The notes beneath the pieces were generated by a model. It worked only from the letters and a program-made list of their open reading frames with translations, made no database searches and was not told the origin of the DNA. A stretch of 32,781 nucleotides of DNA from Planctomycetia bacterium (GTDB taxonomy: Bacteria > Planctomycetota > Phycisphaerae > Phycisphaerales > SM1A02), in assembly GCA_005792145.1 (NCBI GenBank), contig SXSS01000152.1, positions 1-32,781 on the forward strand. Reading direction: 5' to 3'. The translations under genes and the position numbers were made by a program. Positions 1 to 8,877 of this stretch are shown piece by piece (position 1 is the stretch's first letter; each line of letters starts with the position of its first letter).

Positions 1-107
1 ATGACCCCAGTGACGAACGCAAAGATTGCGAGTGCGCCCCAGACAGTTGGCGTCAAAAAGAGCGCGGCGCATTCTCGTCGAGCAATTGTCAACAGATCGC
101 CCATCAT
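1..107 (-). CDS. ABC-2 type transporter permease, N-terminal fragment (cut by window edge)
   Basis: Only the first 35 codons are inside the window. They read MMGDLLTIARRECAALFLTP and continue into a hydrophobic stretch, which matches the start of ABC-2 permeases: a short amphipathic cytoplasmic helix followed by transmembrane helix 1. The ATG at 107-105 overlaps the stop codon of the ATPase gene (stop at 106-104) in an ATGA arrangement, so the two are translationally coupled and almost certainly form one exporter. The pairing resembles gliding-motility GldA/GldF or Nos-type ABC-2 systems, but the substrate cannot be told from this piece. The reading frame is clear; the family call rests on the N-terminus and on the neighbour. 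Confidence 0.75.
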   Translation of the reverse strand, partial: MMGDLLTIARRECAALFLTPTVWGALAIFAFVTGV

Positions 108-1060
108 TGAGATGCTCCATCTTTCTGTTCGCGTTCACGAACAAGTCGTTGGAAAATCTCCTCCAATGCAGGATTTGCCCGTTCAAATCGTCGAATTACT
201 CCGCCAGACGAATGTAATGCTTCGCCGAGTGCGGTTGGAATTCCTACCGATTCGCCGTCGGGTTCGATCTCGACTGATATTCGAGTCCACCCATCTTGCA
301 TCGACTGTGTCTGAACTCCAAGCACGCCGACGATCTGACGCAGCACAACAGGATCGCAATGGGTGGCTTCGATTTCGAATCGCATACCAACAGCACCTAG
401 ACGCCGAAGTTCGATCGCGCTTCCATCGGCCACCAATTTTCCGCGTGCGATCAGCACGAGGTGATCGCATGTCGCCTCGACCTCCGCAAGATTGTGACTG
501 GAGAAGAGGACCGTGTGTTCGCCACGAAGCGAACGGACAAGAGTGCGAAACGCCATCGCAGTTGTTGGATCAAGTCCAGTTCCAGGTTCGTCAAGAATCA
601 CAACTGCCGGCGATGCGACAAGCGCCGCGGCAAGTCCCGCTCGCTGACGAAATCCCCTGCTCAAAGAACCCAGAAGTTTATGCCGAACCTCCGCGAGACC
701 GCAGCGATCAATGACTCTGTCAATTGCTGCACGACGCTTCGATCGATCGACTCGCCAAAGTTCGCAGCGAAATTTCAAATACTCCCTGACTGTCAATTCG
801 GACGGCAATGGATTCGATTCTGGCAAATATCCCAATTGACCGCGCGAAGAACGCGAATTCGTTCGCACATCTTTACCTGCAAGGACCAATCTTCCAGCAT
901 TTGGCTGGATCGCCCCAGCAAGCATTCGAATTGTGGTGGTTTTTCCCGCTCCATTGGGTCCTAAAAAACCACAAACCGATCCAGCGGGAACAGAAAACGA
1001 GAGGTCGGAAACCGCCTTGAACGCTCCGTATGACTTGTGAACATGGTCAACGATGATCAT
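104..1060 (-). CDS. ABC transporter ATP-binding protein (ABC-2 exporter type)
   Basis: This is the cytoplasmic ATPase of an ABC-2 exporter, about 318 residues. Visible motifs are Walker A GPNGAGKT at residues 34-41, a Q-loop near GYLPESNPL, the signature region LSRGFRQR in place of LSGGQ, Walker B VVILDEPGTGLDP, and the switch histidine in SSHNLAEVE. After the nucleotide-binding domain there is a C-terminal extension of roughly 90 residues, as in GldA/CcmA-like ATPases. I start at the ATG at 1060, because it opens the canonical MIIVDHVHKSYGAFKAV; the in-frame ATG at 1105 would add 15 atypical residues. No clear Shine-Dalgarno site precedes it. It couples by ATGA overlap to a permease that leaves the window. 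The family is certain; the substrate is unknown. Confidence 0.93.
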   Translation of the reverse strand: MIIVDHVHKSYGAFKAVSDLSFSVPAGSVCGFLGPNGAGKTTTIRMLAGAIQPNAGRLVLAGKDVRTNSRSSRGQLGYLPESNPLPSELTVREYLKFRCELWRVDRSKRRAAIDRVIDRCGLAEVRHKLLGSLSRGFRQRAGLAAALVASPAVVILDEPGTGLDPTTAMAFRTLVRSLRGEHTVLFSSHNLAEVEATCDHLVLIARGKLVADGSAIELRRLGAVGMRFEIEATHCDPVVLRQIVGVLGVQTQSMQDGWTRISVEIEPDGESVGIPTALGEALHSSGGVIRRFERANPALEEIFQRLVREREQKDGASQ

Positions 1061-1073
1061 TGTGAAGAATCGG

Positions 1074-1096
1074 GAGTGTAATCGAACCGTACACTC
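1074..1096. promoter_or_regulatory. Perfect inverted repeat in a 44-bp divergent promoter region
   Basis: GAGTGTA (1074-1080) and TACACTC (1090-1096) form a perfect 7-9-7 inverted repeat between the divergent ABC ATPase (start 1060) and signalling gene (start 1105). Each arm gives TACACT on one strand, a plausible -10 hexamer pointing at its gene, with the plus-strand copy ending 9 nt before the ATG. It may be a shared operator, two back-to-back -10 elements, or both. The symmetry is seen; the role is inferred. Confidence 0.45.
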
Positions 1097-1104
1097 TTCT
1101 ATCA

Positions 1105-2568
1105 ATGGCTGAGTCCGCGCCCCATCCTTACCGCCACGACTCTGGCGACTTCTTCGAAAACGTCGGAGCGGGAGTTGGCGTTGTCGATCATGCGGGAGAA
1201 GTTGTTTGGATGAGTTCGCGTCTGGCAGAACATTCCCCAGAAACGCTTCGGATTTTTACCGAACTCTGCTCAGAAGCAATTGTGCAATTCAAGAGCTCGC
1301 CGACCCTGCATATGCGCAAGCGATTCGCATCAGGAAAGAACTTTTTCGAGTTGATGATCTCCCCCGCATCGGATCGACGGGCAACTGGGATTCTCTTTGA
1401 TGTCACAAATCGCACCCGATTGGCTGAACGACTCGAAGCGATCGATCTTGCCGGAGCTGATCTCTTGGATCTCGATGCTCAGATCGTCAATCCACTGAAT
1501 GTTGCGGAGAGATTGGCGCTGCTTGAGGGCAAAATCGCCAATACGATGCGTGAGCAGTTTGCTGATCAACCTTTCGAAGTTCGACTTCGCAATCGAAAAA
1601 CAGAGCAGTTAGAACTTGTCATCGGTCACGGTATAGATCCGCTTCGAATTGGCGAATCGATCTTTGCGCGTGGAACTGGCAACGGCATTTCTGGACTTGT
1701 TGCCTCGACGGGGGTGAGTTATATCGGGCGCAACCTTGATGCGGACCCGCAATACATCCCTGGACTTCCAGGTGCGCGGTCCAGTCTGACTGTTCCACTT
1801 CTTCTGCGGGATCGTGTCATCGGTGTTGTCAATGTGGAATCAATTCAGGCGGACGCATTCTGCGATGAAGATCGCATGGCGCTTGAAACGTATGGTCGCT
1901 ATCAAGCGATGGCGCTGAATATTCTTGACATGCTGATTGTCGAACGGTCCACGACCAGTGGCCGTGTCTCGCTCACACTGCGCGAAGAAATGATTGTTCC
2001 GCAGCAACGTCTGCGTGATGCAACGCGAGATCTTGCCGCTGGAAAACTTGGAGCGTATGAAAATCTCGAAGCGGCGCTTGAAACTCTCGGCGCACGCATC
2101 CGAGGAGCGACATCTGGACCGCAATCTGTGCTGGGAATCGATCGACTTCCGCGAGACCGCAGTGTTGATCCCTATATCAAAGGCAAACGCATTCTTGTCG
2201 CCGATGATGATGCGAATGTTCGAGAGACCATCCAAGGACTTCTGCAGGAAGCAGGAGGTATTGTGGAAAACCGCGCGGATGGCGGCGCAACTCTCGAACT
2301 CGTCCGGCGCGCGAAAGATGAAGGTCGTCCATTCGAACTCGTCATCTCGGATGTTCGAATGCCCGATCGCAACGGGTATGAAGTTTTCCGCGGCACCCGT
2401 GAATGCACGCCGAACTGCGCATTCTTGATGATGACTGGATTTGGATATGACCCAAATCATTCCATCGTCAGGTCCACGCAAGATGGGCTGAATAATTTTC
2501 TTTTCAAGCCATTTCAGGCGAGTGTTTTATTGGAAGAAGTACGCAAAGCGTTTGGCGCGCCGGAATAA
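1105..2568 (+). CDS. PAS-like/GAF/receiver domain signalling protein (response regulator)
   Basis: This cytoplasmic sensory protein has 487 residues. A PAS-like segment (about 20-105, GVGVVDHAGEVVWMSSR) is followed by a GAF domain (about 150-290, including GISGLVAS and SSLTVPLLLRDRVIGVVNVE), a helical linker, and a C-terminal receiver domain (about 360-485). The receiver keeps the full phosphorylation set: acidic pair D367/D368, phospho-acceptor D416 in VISDVRMP, T444 in MMTG and K468 in LFKPF. There is no kinase core and no DNA-binding output domain, so it probably passes a signal through protein contacts. The ATG at 1105 lacks a Shine-Dalgarno site but sits 9 nt after a -10-like TACACT. The cognate kinase is not in the window. 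Domain calls are firm apart from the PAS-like one. Confidence 0.88.
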   Translation: MAESAPHPYRHDSGDFFENVGAGVGVVDHAGEVVWMSSRLAEHSPETLRIFTELCSEAIVQFKSSPTLHMRKRFASGKNFFELMISPASDRRATGILFDVTNRTRLAERLEAIDLAGADLLDLDAQIVNPLNVAERLALLEGKIANTMREQFADQPFEVRLRNRKTEQLELVIGHGIDPLRIGESIFARGTGNGISGLVASTGVSYIGRNLDADPQYIPGLPGARSSLTVPLLLRDRVIGVVNVESIQADAFCDEDRMALETYGRYQAMALNILDMLIVERSTTSGRVSLTLREEMIVPQQRLRDATRDLAAGKLGAYENLEAALETLGARIRGATSGPQSVLGIDRLPRDRSVDPYIKGKRILVADDDANVRETIQGLLQEAGGIVENRADGGATLELVRRAKDEGRPFELVISDVRMPDRNGYEVFRGTRECTPNCAFLMMTGFGYDPNHSIVRSTQDGLNNFLFKPFQASVLLEEVRKAFGAPE

Positions 2569-2588
2569 AAGCACAAGCGCAAATTTGA

Positions 2589-3563
2589 TTACTCACTTGG
2601 TCGAACTGCCGCCAAGATTCTTGGATGCCCCTCCAAATCTGGAAGTATGCGAATCGATCGATATCCAATATCCGCAGCAATTGCGGTTGCTGATTTGCCT
2701 TGACTCGAACTGATCTCAACAAGAATTGATCCGCTTGGCTTCAACCACTTTGGCGCGGTAGTGACAATTCTGCGAACGAATTCCAACCCATCGCATCCGC
2801 CACGCAGTGCCGTCGAAGGCTCGAATTCACGCACATTCTTTGGGACTTCCGCCCATTCTGCATCGCTGATGTATGGCGGGTTGGCACAGAGCAGATCGAA
2901 CGATCCCTCAAGATCGCGACCAACGAGTGGCGCATCAAGATCCCCTTCAAGAATTTCTATCGCCGTATCCAATCCCATCGACTTCACATTTCGGCGCGCC
3001 ATTTCGCAGGCTTCTCGAACGATCTCGGTTGCATAAATGCGAACGGTCGCGGTTGCAGTCGATGAATCGGCCGCAGACTCTGCATCCTCCTTGCGCCAAG
3101 ATAATTGTTTTCGCCCGCCCTGCGCCGCAAGAAGAGATCTTGCGATGGCAATCGCCACGCATCCAGAACCTGTGCAGAGATCGGCGATGCGAATCTCATC
3201 AGCAAGCAGAACACCGTCATCGCCACGCACGAGTCGCAGCGCTTCTTCAACGAGCGATTCGGTTGAAGGACGAGGAATGAGAGTCGCTGGTCCGACTTCG
3301 ATTTCGCACCCAAAGAAACTCCAAGTTCCCACGAGATATTGCACGGGCTCGTGCCGACCGGCGCGCTGCACAAGCCCACGCAGTTTCGCAAGTTCATCCG
3401 CAGTTGCAGGACGATCAGGGTCCATATACAAACGCATTCGATCGCATCCCAGCACATGCGCGAGCAGTAAATCAGCGCAAACTGTCGGCGAATCGATCAC
3501 TTTCTCCGTCAAAAAAGTAATGATCCAACTGCGCAACCGCCGAACCGTCCATGTTTCAGCCAT
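2589..3563 (-). CDS. prmC: Peptide chain release factor N5-glutamine methyltransferase PrmC (HemK)
   Basis: PrmC methylates the glutamine of the GGQ motif in release factors RF1 and RF2, using S-adenosylmethionine, to support translation termination. The N-terminal helical domain (about 1-80) and the Rossmann methyltransferase domain are both present. Motif I is IADLCTGSGCVAIAIA, and the diagnostic substrate-binding NPPY is at residues 228-231. A family-typical stretch with AEVPKNVREFEP and GLEFVRRI follows. The predicted length is 324 residues, longer than the usual 280 or so, partly because of a Ser/Ala-rich insertion (around 155-180) between motif I and the next strand. A GTG lies one codon upstream of the ATG chosen here (3563). 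It converges on the signalling gene with a 20-bp gap. Confidence 0.94.
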   Translation of the reverse strand: MAETWTVRRLRSWIITFLTEKVIDSPTVCADLLLAHVLGCDRMRLYMDPDRPATADELAKLRGLVQRAGRHEPVQYLVGTWSFFGCEIEVGPATLIPRPSTESLVEEALRLVRGDDGVLLADEIRIADLCTGSGCVAIAIARSLLAAQGGRKQLSWRKEDAESAADSSTATATVRIYATEIVREACEMARRNVKSMGLDTAIEILEGDLDAPLVGRDLEGSFDLLCANPPYISDAEWAEVPKNVREFEPSTALRGGCDGLEFVRRIVTTAPKWLKPSGSILVEISSSQGKSATAIAADIGYRSIRILPDLEGHPRILAAVRPSE

Positions 3564-3611
3564 CACACAATCCTAACGGTTTCTGACGTACTATCGCCCC
3601 CCCGGCACATT

Positions 3612-4076
3612 ATGACTTCGACCCAAGCACAACAGACTCTCCGCTCGCTCCATAACCACGCCCAAGAAGCGTCGATCTTTTTGGGATTACAACTTGATGG
3701 TTCGCGCTTGGAATGCGAGGCTAAAGACTCTGCAGCGAAGGCTGAGTACCGCATCGAAGTCTCCGCGGATGGTTGGCGTCTCTCGCTTGGAACGACAGAT
3801 CGATGGCTGAGCGAATCAATCGAATCGCAACTCGTTGAGTCGCGAGATTCGATGGAAGATTTGCTCCGCGAAGAACTCGTTGACCTTGATTGCTTGGAGA
3901 CTCCTCCAAAGATCCGACATTTTCGAGATGAATCAAAGCGTTATGTTTTCGAATGCACAGTTCCATTCGGCGCGGATCTCGTTGATGACTTGCGACGAGC
4001 AAAGTGTTTTCTCTTTGCCTTCGAATCCATGTTTCGACAACTTGGAGATATGTCCGGCGCGGAGAGCGAAGAATGA
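3612..4076 (+). CDS. Unknown protein, translationally coupled to a glycosyltransferase
   Basis: I do not recognise this 154-residue protein. It is acidic, has no signal peptide and no membrane segment, and looks like a single alpha/beta domain: strands around IEVSADGWRLSLGT and YVFECTVPFG, and helices with many Glu/Asp. The stop codon overlaps the ATG of the glycosyltransferase (ATGA at 4073-4076), so the two are made together, and it could be a partner or regulator of that enzyme. Start: ATG at 3612, 45 bp from the divergent prmC start, with no Shine-Dalgarno site. It is supported as a gene by the long open frame, the coupling and the divergent spacing. Confidence 0.75.
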   Translation: MTSTQAQQTLRSLHNHAQEASIFLGLQLDGSRLECEAKDSAAKAEYRIEVSADGWRLSLGTTDRWLSESIESQLVESRDSMEDLLREELVDLDCLETPPKIRHFRDESKRYVFECTVPFGADLVDDLRRAKCFLFAFESMFRQLGDMSGAESEE

Positions 4077-5653
4077 CACCTCCACGAGTACTGATGCTTG
4101 GCTGGGAATTCCCACCATTCATCACAGGCGGATTGGGAACTGCATGCCATGGTTTGACGCGAGGGCTGACTTCGGCTGGGTGCGATATCACCTTTGCGCT
4201 TCCACGCTCGATTTCTCGCTCACATTCTTCTCATGTTCGATTGCTTTCACCTGCAAGCGAAGTTGAAGAGCCATCTTCGTGGGTTGCTCCTCCAGAAGCA
4301 AGGCTCACAGAATCCAAGGATTTACAGGAGATTTTGGAATCGACGCGAATCGCCAACATCGAGAAAGTCCGAACTGAATCTCTCCAGCGTGGGACACCAG
4401 AGCGGATCAGGATTCTCGATCTACCCATGATGGCTCAGAGTTCTTATGCGTCTGGTTCCGCGCGCGGTCGCTTCATCACGACGGCGCGTGCAGCACTTGG
4501 CGATTGCGCCGAATTGAGCGAAGAAATTGAATCGCTCACCAATTCGCAATTTGAGCAAGTCATAGAGACAGTCACTCAAGGAATATCAAGAGGAAAACTT
4601 GACGAAGTCTCGATTGCCGACCTTGTGATTGAGCGCGCACTTCCAGAGGCAGGACGAGGTGGTTCGAACAATCGCGAGCAAACGCAAGAGACCATCGGTG
4701 GATATGACGGAGATCTGATTCTCGCAGCGGAGAGATATGCGCACTTCTGCGTTCGTGCCGCACAACACTTGCCATTCGACATCATTCACGCGCATGACTG
4801 GTTGACATATCCCGCAGGAATCGCACTCGCACGATTGACGGGACGACCACTCGTTGTTCATGTTCATGCGACCGAGTTTGATCGATCAGGCGAACATGTC
4901 AACCAAGCTGTATACAACATCGAGCGCCGAGGAATGCACGCCGCAATCCGCGTGCTTGCGGTCAGCATGCTGACGCGAAATCTGCTCGTGAATCGATATG
5001 GCGTCTCCCCGGACAAGATTGATGTTGTCTATAACGGAGTCGATATCGAACCTTCGACATATGGCATCAAGCGCATCGAGCGATCCGAGCGAATCGTGCT
5101 CTATTTCGGGCGAATCACGATGCAGAAGGGCCCAGAATATTTCGTACGCGCGGCGAAACGAGTTCTCGAAGTCGAGAAGAACGTGCGCTTTGTTGTGGCG
5201 GGATCAGGTGATCAAGCAACATCAATGATTGAGATGGCGGCGGAATTGGGCATTGGAAGTCGTATGACCTTCACCGGTTTTTTGCGCGGTAAAGATATTC
5301 AACGAGTTTTCTCGCTCGCAGATCTCTATGTCATGCCGAGTGTTTCCGAACCATTTGGCATCGCACCCCTCGAAGCAATGGGTCATCGAGTTCCTGTGAT
5401 CATCAGCAAGAACTCCGGGGTCTGCGAAGTCTTGACGCATGCTTTGAAAGTCAACTTCTGGGATGTCGACGATATGGCGAACAAGATCGTGGCGGTTCTG
5501 CGGCACCCCCCTCTTCGTGCGGAACTGCGCGATCGCGGATTGTTTGAAGTGCGAGGAATTACTTGGGATGGTGCGGCGAAGCGCTGTATCGAAAGCTATG
5601 AAAAAGCACTCGCGGTGGTTGGGCGACCTGCTGTTGGATCGCGCCGAAAATAA
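4073..5653 (+). CDS. Glycosyltransferase family 4, glycogen/starch-synthase-like
   Basis: This is a GT-B fold glycosyltransferase of 526 residues. The N-terminus MLGWEFPPFITGGLGTAC (GGLG at 19-22) is the nucleotide-sugar loop shared by GT4 and GT5 glucan synthases. The C-terminal domain carries the FGRITMQKGPEYF loop and the EX7E motif EPFGIAPLE (E426, E434) used to bind the donor nucleotide sugar. The N-terminal domain has an extra poorly conserved region (about 50-200) before the DIIHAHDWLTYPAGIAL segment. The start at 4073 overlaps the stop of the upstream gene; an in-frame ATG at 4004 inside that gene is rejected because the family N-terminus begins only at 4073. Glycogen or alpha-glucan synthesis is likely from the N-terminal signature, but other sugar acceptors remain possible. 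Confidence 0.88.
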   Translation: MTPPRVLMLGWEFPPFITGGLGTACHGLTRGLTSAGCDITFALPRSISRSHSSHVRLLSPASEVEEPSSWVAPPEARLTESKDLQEILESTRIANIEKVRTESLQRGTPERIRILDLPMMAQSSYASGSARGRFITTARAALGDCAELSEEIESLTNSQFEQVIETVTQGISRGKLDEVSIADLVIERALPEAGRGGSNNREQTQETIGGYDGDLILAAERYAHFCVRAAQHLPFDIIHAHDWLTYPAGIALARLTGRPLVVHVHATEFDRSGEHVNQAVYNIERRGMHAAIRVLAVSMLTRNLLVNRYGVSPDKIDVVYNGVDIEPSTYGIKRIERSERIVLYFGRITMQKGPEYFVRAAKRVLEVEKNVRFVVAGSGDQATSMIEMAAELGIGSRMTFTGFLRGKDIQRVFSLADLYVMPSVSEPFGIAPLEAMGHRVPVIISKNSGVCEVLTHALKVNFWDVDDMANKIVAVLRHPPLRAELRDRGLFEVRGITWDGAAKRCIESYEKALAVVGRPAVGSRRK

Positions 5654-5724
5654 AGCGGATTTTTCCCTTTACTATCCAAAGAGATCCGGAAAAGAAACAC
5701 GCAGATTGACCGACAAAACCTTCT

Positions 5725-5741
5725 CGCACCGAGATGGTGCG
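5725..5741. repeat. Perfect 6-bp hairpin upstream of the PutA gene
   Basis: CGCACC (5725-5730) and GGTGCG (5736-5741) are perfect inverted arms around the 5-nt loop GAGAT, 16 nt before the first likely putA start. No T tract follows on either strand, so it is a poor intrinsic terminator. It could be an operator or an mRNA hairpin. Weak evidence beyond the symmetry itself. Confidence 0.35.
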
Positions 5742-5757
5742 CTCATTCCTATACTCA

Positions 5758-8700
5758 ATGACCTCTATGGGTTTGTTCACTCGATCGAAGTCTTCCGCCG
5801 CTCAAAAAAAAGCGACGTCATCCGCACGAGCATCTGCTCCGACGCAACCCGTCGTTGAAATAGTTGACACTCCACCAATACCTGTTGATGGCGATCCGAA
5901 ATTGGAACATGAAGCGCAAGTCCATGCGCTGTCCATCTTGAACGCCGCGCGCGATGATCGCGCAGGTGTGATGAGCGCGGCATTTTGGTCGGACAAATTG
6001 ATGGCATGGTCGATGAAAGATCCAGACTTCAAAGTCCAACTCTTTCACTTCGTCGATTGCTTCCCAGCGCTTCGATCTTCGGACGCAATCTATGAACACT
6101 TGGTCGACTTCATGTCCAAACCTGGATTGAATCTTCCGCCAGGATTGGATATGGGACTTCGCGCAGGTGGACTTGCAAAGGGTCTAGTCGCCAAAACAAT
6201 GGCCGGCCAAATCGAATCGATGGCCAGCAAATTTATTGCAGGCCGCGATGCGAAGAGCGCACTTCCAACATTGAAAAAACTTTGGTCTGACAATATGGCG
6301 TTCAGCGTCGACCTTTTGGGCGAAGCCTGCTTAAGTGATACCGAAGCGCAGATGTACCGCGACAAATATCTTGATCTGATTGCAAATCTCCCAGGAGAAG
6401 TTTCGACATGGACGCCAAATGCGCGACTTGAGAGTGACCATCTTGGCGCGATTCCACGCACCAATGTCTCGATCAAGATTTCATCTCTCTTTGCACGAAC
6501 AGATCCCATCGATTTCGCTGGATCACTCAATGGATTGATCGATGCTCTCACGCCAATTCTGCAAGCGGCACATAAGAATGGTGTCTTTGTGAATTTCGAT
6601 ATGGAGCAGTATTCGCTGAAAGACCTGACGCTTGAACTTTTCATGCGGTGCTGCGAAAAGGTGCCATTTTCCGCAGGATTGGCGATGCAATCTTATCTTC
6701 GAAGTGGCGAAGATGACGCGCAGCGAATCATCGATTGGACCAAGAAAACTGGACGCGTCGTCACCGTTCGATTGGTCAAGGGTGCATACTGGGATTCGCA
6801 GACAATCCAATCAGAGCAACTTGGATGGCCCTCCCCTGTTTGGGGAGTGAAGCGAGATACGGACGCCTGCTTCGAACGAATGGCAAGTCGATTCATTCGA
6901 TCCACCCCTCAGCGCGCAGGAGTGGGTGGCGTGAAGCTTGCACTTGGATCGCACAACGCGCGATCAATTGGTGCTGCTCTTGCGATGGTCGAGAAGGCTG
7001 GACTTCCAATGAGCGCCATCGAATTGCAAATGCTGCACGGAATGGGTGATGCACTGAAGTCTGCAACAATCGCGCGCGGGTTGCGGCTTCGTGAATATCT
7101 GCCGGTGGGCGAAATGATTCCAGGTATGGCATATCTCGTGCGCAGACTTCTGGAAAACACAAGCAATGAAAGTTGGTTGCGATCTGGATTTGCCGAAGGC
7201 GCAGATTCTGCGATTCTCGTTGCCTCTCCGCACCGAGCCGCGGGTTCTGGATCTGGAACGGATAATGGGCGAAAGAGGCTTGAGCAAGCCGCAGAGCGTC
7301 ATGCGCTTGGACGAAGCCATCCACATATTGCCGATGGACGACCATTTTTCACCGAAAGTCTCCGTGATTTTTCAGATGGCGCGCAGCGAGAAGCATTCGC
7401 AAATGCAATCTCACGAGCAAGCGTTGCAAATATCTCCAACGATGGAACAGCTCAAATGGCCACGGCGACAGTCGATCGACTGCACCGTGCTTTTCCAGCG
7501 TGGCGGGATACGCCATTTCTCGAACGTGCTGCCGTCCTTGTGCGATCTGCGGCAGCGATGCGCTCTCGGCGTGATGAACTCTGCGGAATCATCATTCGAG
7601 AAGCGGGGAAAACTTGGCGTGAAGCTGACGGCGACATCTGCGAGGCAATCGATTTCTGCGAGTATTACGCACGCGAAGCAGCGCAATTGTTCGACCCGCG
7701 CCGACTCGGTTCTTTCACTGGCGAATTGAACGAAGAATGGTTTCAACCGCGCGGTGTCGCCGCAGTCATCAGCCCGTGGAATTTTCCGCTTGCGATTTGT
7801 TGCGGCATGACTGTCGCCGCGCTTGTCACTGGAAACACCGTCATCGTCAAACCTGCGGAGCAGACCCCTGCCATTGCAAAGGTAATGTGCGACATTTTAT
7901 GGGCAGCAGGCGCACCAAAAGATGCGCTTGCATTCTTACCTGGTCCTGGCGAAACCGTGGGCGCGACTCTCGTGCGCGATCCGCGCGTCGCGCTCATCGC
8001 ATTCACGGGATCGAAAGGTGTTGGGCTGGACATTGTTGAAGCATCTGGACGAACCCTTGCGGATCAGGAATGCGTCAAGAAAGTGGTCTGCGAAATGGGC
8101 GGGAAAAATGCCATAATTATCGATGAAAGCGCTGACTTGGATGAGGCTGTTCTTGGCGTGCGTCAATCTGCGTTTGGATTCTCTGGGCAGAAATGTTCTG
8201 CATGCAGTCGAGTCATCGTCGTCGGAAATGCGCACGATGCATTTCTGCATCGACTTGTCGAAGCGACACGAACACTCACTGTCGGCGACCCGATGCTTCC
8301 TGGAACTGATGTTGGTCCCGTGATCGACGGCGATGCTGCGAAGAAGATTCGTGAGTACATCGAGATCGGATCGAAGGAAGGTCGTTTGGAGATTCAACTG
8401 AAAGTGCCCGATGGACTAGAAAGCCGGGTTGGCAAACCTTTCGTTGGACCAACAATCATCTCAGGTATTCGCCCCGAGCACCGTTTAGCCAACGAAGAAA
8501 TTTTCGGCCCAGTTCTTGCTGTGATTCATGTCAAAGATTTCGACGAAGCGCTGCGCGTTGCCAATGCGACTCAGTACAAATTGACTGGCGGCGTTTTCAG
8601 CCGTCGACCGTCGCACTTGGAAAAGGCCCGACGCGAATTCCGAGTGGGGAATCTCTATCTGAATCGCTCGATCACAGGTGCGCTCGTCGGACGACAACCC

Positions 8701-8829
8701 TTTGGCGGATTTGGGATGAGTGGAGTGGGCAGCAAGGCAGGCGGGGCGCAATACCTGCTGCAATTTGTGGAACCTCGCGCGGTTTGTGAGAACACGATGC
8801 GCCGAGGATTTGCCCCTGGGCTGGATTGA
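5758..8829 (+). CDS. putA: Bifunctional proline dehydrogenase / L-glutamate gamma-semialdehyde dehydrogenase (PutA type)
   Basis: This enzyme oxidises proline to glutamate: an FAD-dependent proline dehydrogenase makes pyrroline-5-carboxylate, and an NAD-dependent aldehyde dehydrogenase oxidises the derived semialdehyde. The proline dehydrogenase half (about 60-500) shows NVSIKISSLF, RLVKGAYWD (R338), LGSHNARS, LQMLHGMGD and YLVRRLLENTSNESW. The aldehyde dehydrogenase half (about 560-1015) shows SPWNFPLAI, FTGSKGVG, general base E779 in CEMGGKN and nucleophile C813 in GQKCSACSR. At about 1023 residues it lacks the N-terminal DNA-binding domain of autoregulatory enterobacterial PutA. Candidate starts are ATG 5758 and ATG 5767; 5734 is less likely because it lies in a hairpin. 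The aldehyde dehydrogenase carries the usual catalytic residues. No proline permease is adjacent. Confidence 0.95.
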   Translation: MTSMGLFTRSKSSAAQKKATSSARASAPTQPVVEIVDTPPIPVDGDPKLEHEAQVHALSILNAARDDRAGVMSAAFWSDKLMAWSMKDPDFKVQLFHFVDCFPALRSSDAIYEHLVDFMSKPGLNLPPGLDMGLRAGGLAKGLVAKTMAGQIESMASKFIAGRDAKSALPTLKKLWSDNMAFSVDLLGEACLSDTEAQMYRDKYLDLIANLPGEVSTWTPNARLESDHLGAIPRTNVSIKISSLFARTDPIDFAGSLNGLIDALTPILQAAHKNGVFVNFDMEQYSLKDLTLELFMRCCEKVPFSAGLAMQSYLRSGEDDAQRIIDWTKKTGRVVTVRLVKGAYWDSQTIQSEQLGWPSPVWGVKRDTDACFERMASRFIRSTPQRAGVGGVKLALGSHNARSIGAALAMVEKAGLPMSAIELQMLHGMGDALKSATIARGLRLREYLPVGEMIPGMAYLVRRLLENTSNESWLRSGFAEGADSAILVASPHRAAGSGSGTDNGRKRLEQAAERHALGRSHPHIADGRPFFTESLRDFSDGAQREAFANAISRASVANISNDGTAQMATATVDRLHRAFPAWRDTPFLERAAVLVRSAAAMRSRRDELCGIIIREAGKTWREADGDICEAIDFCEYYAREAAQLFDPRRLGSFTGELNEEWFQPRGVAAVISPWNFPLAICCGMTVAALVTGNTVIVKPAEQTPAIAKVMCDILWAAGAPKDALAFLPGPGETVGATLVRDPRVALIAFTGSKGVGLDIVEASGRTLADQECVKKVVCEMGGKNAIIIDESADLDEAVLGVRQSAFGFSGQKCSACSRVIVVGNAHDAFLHRLVEATRTLTVGDPMLPGTDVGPVIDGDAAKKIREYIEIGSKEGRLEIQLKVPDGLESRVGKPFVGPTIISGIRPEHRLANEEIFGPVLAVIHVKDFDEALRVANATQYKLTGGVFSRRPSHLEKARREFRVGNLYLNRSITGALVGRQPFGGFGMSGVGSKAGGAQYLLQFVEPRAVCENTMRRGFAPGLD

Positions 8830-8877
8830 GCTTTCAGCGTTTCAGAGCCATTTCACGAGCAATAACTGACCAATGAG

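Noticed and set aside
1-714. Long open frame on the plus strand, antisense to the ABC ATPase
   Set aside because: The predicted protein is Arg-rich with no domain, and the opposite strand encodes a clear ABC ATPase with all motifs.
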